64,000 nt of DNA from Romanomermis culicivorax (Eukaryota; Nematoda; Enoplea; Mermithida; Mermithidae). Both the position numbers and the translations under genes were made by a program. Positions within the stretch are counted from its first letter, which is position 1. The number at the start of each line of letters is the position of its first letter. The stretch is from NCBI GenBank assembly GCA_963922205.1, contig CAWUHX010000039.1, positions 124,001-188,000 of the forward strand, read 5' to 3'. Of the stretch, positions 56,215-64,000 are shown one piece after another. The notes beneath the pieces are model-generated. The model searched no databases and was not told where the DNA came from. It was given only the letters and a program-made list of their open reading frames with translations.

Positions 56215-59200
56215 TTATACAAGCCCTTCAGAATGATGGTTATTGGACAACGGCGCTCCGCCATTCTGAGTCATAGTCTTCAACAACTGGCTATTGCTTC
56301 TCGACACTCGTCTTTTGGCCCAATTGACCATTCGACTCGTGGCTCGGGCGCTCGAACGGCCGGAATTCGATGGACCACCGGTCAACGGCCGAGTCAAACC
56401 ACCGCCTCCGGCCGAATCGCCTTCCAGCTGAATGATCGGTAAAGGAACGTGAGTGTTGGACACTGGCGGCTGGGCGACCTGAGCGAGCAGAAAAAGAAAT
56501 TTTGAGCGTAACATGAGAAAAACTATGGAAAATCACTTATTGAAAGCTATTACAGACAGTCACTAGATTTTGGCGCAGTATCTCACATCTTAAAAAGTCC
56601 TCTTTAATAAATACACTGGGAGTTACATTAACTTGAGAAGGCAACATTGGAAAAAGATGATCACATCACAAGGAGTGCTGCCCAAAGTTGTACAACCTTC
56701 CGCCAAGTATTTCAGTTCGTTTGACATAAGAAACAAATTTTCAGTTTTCACCTATTTTGATCGACCAATATGTTCAACATTTTTTAAAATGTTTGGTTCT
56801 TCCAATTCGTTATTTTTCTTCAGTCTGCCTCACTGTTTTTACCCTGGAGATTTCAATCTTTTCTTCATTGCGCTTTCTTAGTTTTGCATAGCTTTTCTAT
56901 TGCCGATTCAGCCTGTTTTAAAAATCTAATTGACGTTTTTTGTCTTTTGGCATGCTTCTGATTTTTTTGTTTACTGATCTCTTTCTGTGCTTATTACCGA
57001 CTACCACTCGTATTTACTTTGAATTTAACTTTCGTTCATTTTTCGTTTTCTATTTGCCTTCCAGATTCATTTTTAACTTCTTATCTTTGATCTATTCAGT
57101 ACTGTCGTCAAAATCGTTTACATAGAGCTCTTACCGTAAAATTTTTCACTCGAAAAATTGTTAAAAATGAGGTCAGTATGCTGTCAAATTTCTAGTACTA
57201 AACGATATATTGTTTAACAGAAAATCGTGAAAATCTGAGAGAGTACTACTTGCTTTCTACTTTCATTATTAACAAGCATTTCAAGAAAAACAGACTATAG
57301 ATTAGTTTTTTCGGATAATACAAAAAATCAATTCAAGCTGTGTTGATTTATAGCACAGGTTAACGAAATTCGCAGAAGAATAGGAAATAGAGGTCTAAAC
57401 ATTCAGATAGAGACGTACATCGAATTATGACAAACGACTGGAACGAGAAATCCGGGAAAGATCAAGGTGAAAATACACACTGGAAAAAAACGTGTCCGCC
57501 AATATTCTTGTACATTGAACTTTTTGAGATTGTTGAACATATGTTCAAAAAAATTACAATTCCATTTCTGAATAATGTCCAGGGAAAGGTTTTGTCTTGA
57601 GACACTGTTCAGAAATAGGTCTCGGGGCAGAAAAATTACGATTTGTTCCAGAATTCATGGAAAATTTTCAAGAAAATTCTCGACAACGTAATCCGAGATA
57701 GCATAAAAATTAATTTATTTCTCCCCAATGACACGTTCTTTGATGGACGCTAGGAGGCCTCTAGTCTGTGTGAAGATGAAAATGTTTGGACAACCAAAGT
57801 CTTCATTTTACTTTTTAAGTTAACATCTAGCTATTCGAGCAATGGGTCTTGAAGAAAAGTAGTGCTCTGAAATCGAACATTGTTAACTTATGTCAAAGTG
57901 TCCAATCTGGTACCCTGCTTACAGGTGATCCAAAAAGGCTCGTCCACAATCATTAAGCAATATTATATTAACCGAACCAGATTTGTTTTCATACCATTGG
58001 ATAGCCTTGATAGCCCTGTTTCTGGCCTACGACATGCAAAAAATTAGTAATGTTAGCTGCCTTATAAGAAAAGTTATGCTCATTGCTAGACTTTTTCGGG
58101 TAGACTTTTTCGGGGGTAGACTTTTTCGGCACTTGATGACTATCCTATATAAGGAATCAAATCCAAACAAATTAGCTTGGCTGACATAGGTAATAGAAAA
58201 ATTTTTGACAGGCTATGACTGAACTTTACATACTAGAGTTTTTGTAATCGTAAATCTGTAATAATACATCCTTCAACCATATTTCAGCTTCGGCATTTAA
58301 CCCAAAGTTCTATAAATAGGCTACAGTTTGAAAGATATGAAAGCCTATGGTATGTTTTAATTAATGTTTCCAAATAATACATTGTCAAGCATGCACCACC
58401 TTACATTTTTATCAATTTCTATCGAGCCGCCATATGTCATAGGAGCAGAAGTTTGTGATCATATCCAACTAAGGTAAGCAGAATTAACTTTTGTCATTTT
58501 TCAACTTACAAGCATACAGTAAAAGCATACTGTACTTTACTCCTTCTTGTCGATCAAAAATTAACAAAAATGATTAATTTTCAAAATCTTTTGCACAAAG
58601 CTTTTACATTCTGTAGAACTTTTATTTGAGTTATATAGGCTGTAAATTTGCTTGTGAATAGAACCTACATTCCGGTAGCATTTTAACATGCGTTTTTTGC
58701 AGAGGTGATTGCGGAACGAGCAATTATGTCAGTCACATCATGGATAAAAAACTCACAGGTGGCATCAATGGTGTGGTTGGCAGCACCTTGGACGAACCGT
58801 TCGATGCCAATTGGTAACTCAACTTGATCCAAATCATACACGTCAAACAGCTGAACAGCAGGGTGCACCAACCGACGGTCATCGACCAACCGGGTGTCAC
58901 GTCCCTGTTACTGGCCATCAAAGGGGTGACGTGCGGAAGAACGAGGTCGTATTGATTCATGGCTCTAATTTTGTAAGTATTGGCTGCCAACGCGAAACCC
59001 AGAAATATGCCTGTGGTAGGTGGGAGAGATACAAGCTCATTGATTCGAGATTGGACGAAAAAGAAAAGAGCCTGTATGTGACGTCAACCACAAGAAATGC
59101 TCCAGCACAGAAAAATGCGAGATCTTTGTGATATTTTGATGACATAATTTGCATAATCAATATACAAATCTCGCTGAAGTCACAGCTGTACACCACTATC

Positions 59201-60578
59201 TGTATCATTCTCTAGAATGAACCACACAGACAACAAAACATTTTGAGTATTTTTTATGAGCAAATTGAAGAGAAGTGTAAAATTATATTCTGCGCTGATT
59301 TGCTCTCAGACTTCGCCAACCCAGCAAATTTGCTTGCAGATTTCACCAATTAACATTGAAACTGTACGAAAGTTTGTAAACCACAGTTAAAGAAAATGCA
59401 TCGACGCCTGATATTTGCATAAACTTATGGTATATTTTTCTGCAAATATTTCTAAATAACGAACTGAAAAGCAAGTACTATTCCATATTTCATGTATAAC
59501 AGGACTGAAAATTTGTGAGCCATTTCACTAGCTTTTAACAGTTTTTTGAATGAAAAATTCCATAGTAAAAGCATTGTGCAAACTATTTTGAATTTTGACA
59601 ATATCAATTTTGGTCATTTTGAGTTTAGAAATTATTTACGAAAAATAAACTATAAACCAATAACAGAAATAAAATCGTCCTCGTGCAGTTTCAGGAAAAT
59701 ATGCAATTTTTGATGAGTACAAATTTCACTACCCATTAGCAACTTTGACATCGAAAGTTTGACATTTCAGCGGTTAACACGCCAGAAAATGTTTAGGTAC
59801 TGCAATGCTTGAACTGAGTGTACCGATTTAAAGCATTTCTTGAACGTAATCATTTCTGCACTTGATAGATACTCAACACTTTAAAAAAACCAAATACGGT
59901 TAGCATTCTAGAGCACATTGATGAAATTTATTCATTAATCAGTGCTTTTTGAATCAAACTCTTCGAGTATTAGTTTTTTAATGACACACTATAACTGGAC
60001 AATTTTTCCTCACTGACATCATAGTAAATTTGCACTATGGTTTTGAATAACGTAAATTTATCATATTTTTGATTTCAAGATAATTTGATAAAAGTAACTG
60101 ACTTCAGCAAAGTTTTCCGTTCGATAACAACTTAATCCCAATGGCTTTCAACTCAAGAACTTCAAACTTTACCGAAATTCGGCTAAACAGTATAATTTAT
60201 AATATCGAAATATGACGCCTAATTCTATAAATACTACTGCATCGTAGTTAAGCACTTATACAAAGAAAGGTTCCGAAAAGCATGGTTATATGCAAAACTC
60301 ATTTCCGGAAACCCATTTTTTCGTTTTTTGCAAATTATTGTTTTCCATCTCTTTCTCTGTTATCTTGAGAATGCAGCTCCTAATAAAACGACAATCCCCA
60401 TCGTTAAGTATACATGTGCGATCTTCGTGAAAGTTCTTACCTGAAAGCACAAATAGAATGCCCGTCATCATTACCACGGTAACGATTCTTTTGTAAGCGA
60501 CGATCGAAATTAGAACGTAGCAAACGCAGTGTAAAAGCAGCGACACGAAAACAAACGATATAGTTGAATAATGAGTTC
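56215..60578 (-). CDS. Claudin/stargazin-like four-pass membrane protein (3' part)
   Basis: Three exons, 60,578-60,441, 59,010-58,757 and 56,478-56,215, join with phases 1 and 0 to 656 nt ending in TAG. They encode three hydrophobic helices in the claudin-fold arrangement: SFVFVSLLLHCVCYVLISIV, then VTVVMMTGILFVLSGIFLGF across the first junction, then GWSMTVGWCTLLFSCLTCMI, followed by a cytoplasmic tail rich in Pro, Gly, Ser and Arg (LPTTPLMPP, TSRMVNWAKRRVSRSNSQ). The exon(s) with TM1 and the first extracellular loop were not found and are probably beyond 60,600 or outside the window. Similar architecture occurs in claudins, stargazin-type channel subunits and GSG1/clarin relatives; I cannot choose among them. 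Confidence 0.7.
57103..57299 (-). mobile_element. TATAGTCTG MITE, inverted and truncated copy
   Basis: Ends CATTTCAAGAAAAACAGACTATAG, the complement of the family start; the other tip is missing. It lies in the last intron of the claudin-like gene. Confidence 0.65.
59427..59656 (+). mobile_element. TATAGTCTG MITE family, diverged copy
   Basis: Family order is retained (TTTCTGCAAATATTTCTAAAT, AAAAGCAAGTACTATTCCAT, TTTTTTGAATGAAAAATTCC, ACGAAAAATAAACTATAAAC). In an intron of the claudin-like gene. Confidence 0.55.
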
Positions 60579-60993
60579 CTAAAAGGAAAGAACCGACTTG
60601 GTGTAGAAGGAACTAAGCTTGAGTAACGGATTTCAGATTGTGACAGAGTTTTTTCTGTCGAAAATCTGAAATATGTTTACAGTATTGAATTTCCACAAAA
60701 AATTCCATGACAGTGGAAAATTGCGTAAAGGGTGCGATATTTCATCGTATCGAGGACAAAAGATAAACACGAAGTAAAAACATCGTCTTATTTTCTATTG
60801 AACCTTCTGCTTTTGTCAAAAATGTACCAACTTAAGCCTGAAAATACAATAAGACAAAATCTTGATTATTTTTCAAACAAGAAAAAACAATTGAATATGT
60901 TTTTCAGTGCTAAATGTGGTACAGTTAATTATGTCTTTCACGACACAGATTTTCTGTTGAAGAAAAGAAATGTCCTACTGTAACGCAACAGTC

Positions 60994-61240
60994 TATAGTC
61001 TGTTTTTCCTGAAATGCTTCTGAAATGAAAGTGGAAAGCAAGTAGTATTTCAGATTTTCACAATTTGCTGATGAACAATTTATCGTATAGGACTGGAAAC
61101 TTGTGAGCACAAGCGCCTAACCTTTAACAATTTTTGGAGTAAAAAATTTTACAGAAAGAGCTCTGTGTAAAGAATTTTGACGACAGTGCTGATTTGTGTC
61201 ACTTTTCCATTTGGAAGCATTTTATAAAAAACAGACTATA
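60994..61240 (+). mobile_element. TATAGTCTG MITE, well-preserved copy
   Basis: TATAGTCTGTTTTTCCTGAAA at the start and AAAAAACAGACTATA at the end are perfect or nearly perfect complements. The interior matches 45,682-45,930. Confidence 0.8.
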
Positions 61241-62526
61241 GTTGGACAAGATTTGACTCGTATTCACTCCAACGTATCGATAGTCAACAAATTCTTAGGA
61301 TCATTCACTCCACAGTAAATCTAATCAAAAGAGCAAAAATGATGAAAAAACTATTAAGGTGAACCGTTTGTCATAATTACTTATTTTTTTGGGAAAACTT
61401 CCCCTTTGACACTTTGCAAATGTCTACAGCTGCCAAAATGGTGTCCGATGATGAGATGTTACTTTCGCAGCTACTGTAGGAATGTATGAACTAAAAAATA
61501 AAAAGATAAAATTCCCCCGCATCATAGCTGAAGCTGCTCCGAAGTGGCCATAAACGGATTTTTATTTTTTTCTTCCCATTATCGACAGTTGAAACTTTTT
61601 TGTACTGTATGTTGTTTGTTTGTGAAACAATTAGTTACTATAGTATTTTAGTTATTTAATAATTCTGTAGTACAGACAATAAACGCATCACATATGGTAG
61701 ACAAGGACCAACAGGAAAATGCAGTGACTTCTGAGTGATTTCCATGGGTATGCCTTCTTCAGAGCTATGCAGCTCCCCAAACGGTACAAAAATTTGGATG
61801 AAAATTTTACCAATACAGTAGGAATGCATTAGCTATAAAAGAAGAAAATAAAATTCTGCGGCATATGCTCGGTAGTGCTCATAAACAAAATTTTTTTCAA
61901 ATTTTGACGGCTCATTTTGACACTTTAATTTCTCTTTAAAGGTGTAATGCACAATAATTTACAGTAACTGTCGAAACAAAAGATAGCCTATTCTCTCCTA
62001 TGTAAAATTAGTATTTATTTATCGAATAAAATCACTCCAATCCTGAAATAGCGGTTGGCTAGCAAGACCACTGAAAAATGCCAACAAATCATCAATTTTC
62101 AAACTTTGGCGTAATGTAGCCGCGTGAATTTTCATTTTTACGCAAGACCAATGATACCATGGCACTGAGCGCACTAAACTACCCTAATTATTTCATTTTG
62201 AGATATATTTAGGGAGAGATACGAATCAATTTAAGATATACGAGACATAAATCAATTCACAATTACGGTCCAGATTACTCAGAGTTTGAGATACAAACCA
62301 ATTTACAATTACGGTTCAGTTTCTAAGATTTATCTTACAATAGAGAATAACAATATGCTTGATTGATATATTTTCCCATTTGTTTCATTAGGAAACCAGA
62401 GCCTCAAAATGCAGTAACTTGTATATCAATTAGCAGATCTTGCCGATATCTGCCCAATGATATCTTTCCAAATGTTATATCTCAGTTTCTGGCGGAGTTA
62501 TGGGTGTTTGAAGTTGAAACGAAAAC
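61241..62526. other. Unassigned AT-rich sequence
   Basis: No gene or bounded repeat recognised; may be intron of the claudin-like gene. Confidence 0.35.
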
Positions 62527-62534
62527 CTCACAAT

Positions 62535-62711
62535 CAGAGAGCCCCACGTGGAGGAGTATGAAAGGGGTATTACCACTATCTGAACCCCTAAAAATTGATC
62601 ACTGGGTGACTAATTTTTTTAAAAATTGCGTTTTTAGTGGACATATAGCTGCACTACCCCGCAAAATTTTAAATTTACCGCTACCTGAAAATCTGACCTT
62701 GAGGACCTCTG
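62535..62711 (+). mobile_element. Short (177 bp) hAT-type MITE
   Basis: Begins CAGAGAGCCCCACGTGG, ends CTTGAGGACCTCTG; flanking octamers CTCACAAT and GTCACAAT agree at 7 of 8. The interior AAAAATTGATCACTGGG matches the copy at 7,582-7,759. Confidence 0.8.
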
Positions 62712-62719
62712 GTCACAAT

Positions 62720-64000
62720 CTCATACATAGATCCGTGGCCAGTGCCACAAATAAGAACTCAACCCCCCCCCCCGAAAACTAACGAGGGAAAGCCTCTAGG
62801 TGTTAATTCTGAAATTCTCCGTTTATAGTGCACTCGATAGTACACATCAACCTGATTGATGTTACACTGACAATTTTTGTCGATAGGTCATTTTTACACC
62901 GAAATTTCCATAGACGTGTTCACTTACATCCGATCTTAGGAATTATAACACATATTGGCGAGTGGAAAATAATATTCGACAAATCTCGCTCACTTAAGAA
63001 AAGTGTCTCATAGCAAGACAAACTGATTTCCTACCATTTTCGATCTGTGAGCTCTTAAGCTTCGTCAAAGTTCAGAACTGTGTATTTTATAGCGTCAGAA
63101 AAGAACACTTTTTCTCATAAACATTATTGTAATGTTCACAATTATATCTAATGCACGTACGAGTCAGCATCTTTTAAAATTTCCCGTTGCTGAGATCGTG
63201 CAAATCTACCAATGTAGAGCACATTTATGCAAATTTTAGTGTAAATACGGTCTCTAGGCCAAAAAAATTACTACACCATGTAAATATTCAGAATTTAATC
63301 TGAAGATGATTGTAATTCTTTGTAAGGATGTGCCCCTTATTGCGAATGTCCCTACCCCACCATCCCCTTACCCCGACTAATGCACAAAATTCACGTTACC
63401 CTGATTAAAGGAAATTTTTCAGACAGTGTATTTTTAAGATGCCTTTCAGGTACCCCGACTGCGCGGTTCAAATCAAAAGTGCAACACAAAAAGCAAGTTT
63501 TGAAGTTAAATGAGGAAGTAGTACGCAAATGGTTGCCGTTAATGCTATCCAAATACTGAAATTTAGACGAAGCCATTTCAAAACTGAAACGTCCGTGTTA
63601 TGTTGAAGCTAACATTTCGACAGCCGAGGTGTTCAATGGACCACAAAGCAGATATCTAGCTTCAGGATTGTTCACCACTCGATTTTTTAAACTTTGTGCG
63701 ACTTTTTTCGGCTTCGAGCTTAATGCAATCCAGAATTCATAAAAGTCCGTTATTGAATCATGAGCTGTAGTCTATTCATTATGAAATGGCAGATCAACGA
63801 AGCGATAAAAGTTGGTTCAGTTCGGGAGAATTAGTAAGCTTATTACTGTAATCAATGAGAAAAGCTTTCTCGTCCATGGGCGACAAACAGACCGACTGAT
63901 AATGTTTCCTAATTAACCTGGCTGAATGCACTTGGGTGTCCTTGAAAGTTCTATCAAAATCAAAAAAAGAATTGGTAAGAAGTTATTTATTTGATTTTGG
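62720..64000. other. Unassigned end of window
   Basis: A C run at about 62,763-62,772, otherwise AT-rich; no convincing exon for the N-terminal part of the claudin-like gene was found on the minus strand. Confidence 0.35.

Overview
The window is nuclear DNA of an AT-rich, repeat-rich animal, most likely an arthropod. Genes are split by canonical GT-AG introns, long introns are loaded with short DNA transposons, and three host genes read as a CECR2/dikar-type chromatin regulator, a Patched-related membrane protein and a four-pass claudin-like protein. All three lie on the minus strand. I cannot name the species.

Layout. 1-5,000: no gene seen, with hAT-type non-autonomous elements. 5,048-6,248: three exons of the CECR2-like gene. 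6,250-13,370: gene-poor, with more MITE-like elements and a poly-C/poly-G element. 13,377-33,142: a complete-length 19.8-kb Polinton/Maverick (adintovirus-like element) with terminal inverted repeats (TIRs), AG...CT ends and a perfect 6-bp target duplication CTCGAT, inserted inside a host repeat. 33,550-35,150: a large fold-back repeat. 35,732-52,775: an eight-exon Patched-related gene whose splice phases close exactly to 981 aa. 56,215-60,578: the last three exons of a claudin-like gene. The rest is repeats and unassigned sequence.

The Polinton carries a minus-strand block: packaging ATPase, small membrane and basic proteins, an unknown conserved protein, retroviral-type integrase with chromodomain, adenain-like protease, penton-like minor capsid protein, a glycine/basic minor protein and the double-jelly-roll major capsid protein. 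A plus-strand protein-primed family-B DNA polymerase runs up to the right TIR. A small tryptophan-rich, GC-rich spliced gene follows the left TIR. In the standard model integrase inserts the element, pPolB copies it from the TIRs, and ATPase, protease and the two capsid proteins would assemble a particle.

The copy looks recent (the TIRs differ at only a few sites over the outer 240 bp by eye, and the target duplication is perfect) but is decayed. I see a stop at MCP codon 26; a one-base insertion plus a TGA in pPolB; a frameshift in a small basic gene; three stops in another small gene; and Asn in place of the second catalytic Asp of the integrase. Its most unusual trait is splicing: pPolB is cut into 11 exons by ten introns of only 50-61 bp, and the MCP, a 383-aa unknown gene and the left-end small gene each have one similar mini-intron.
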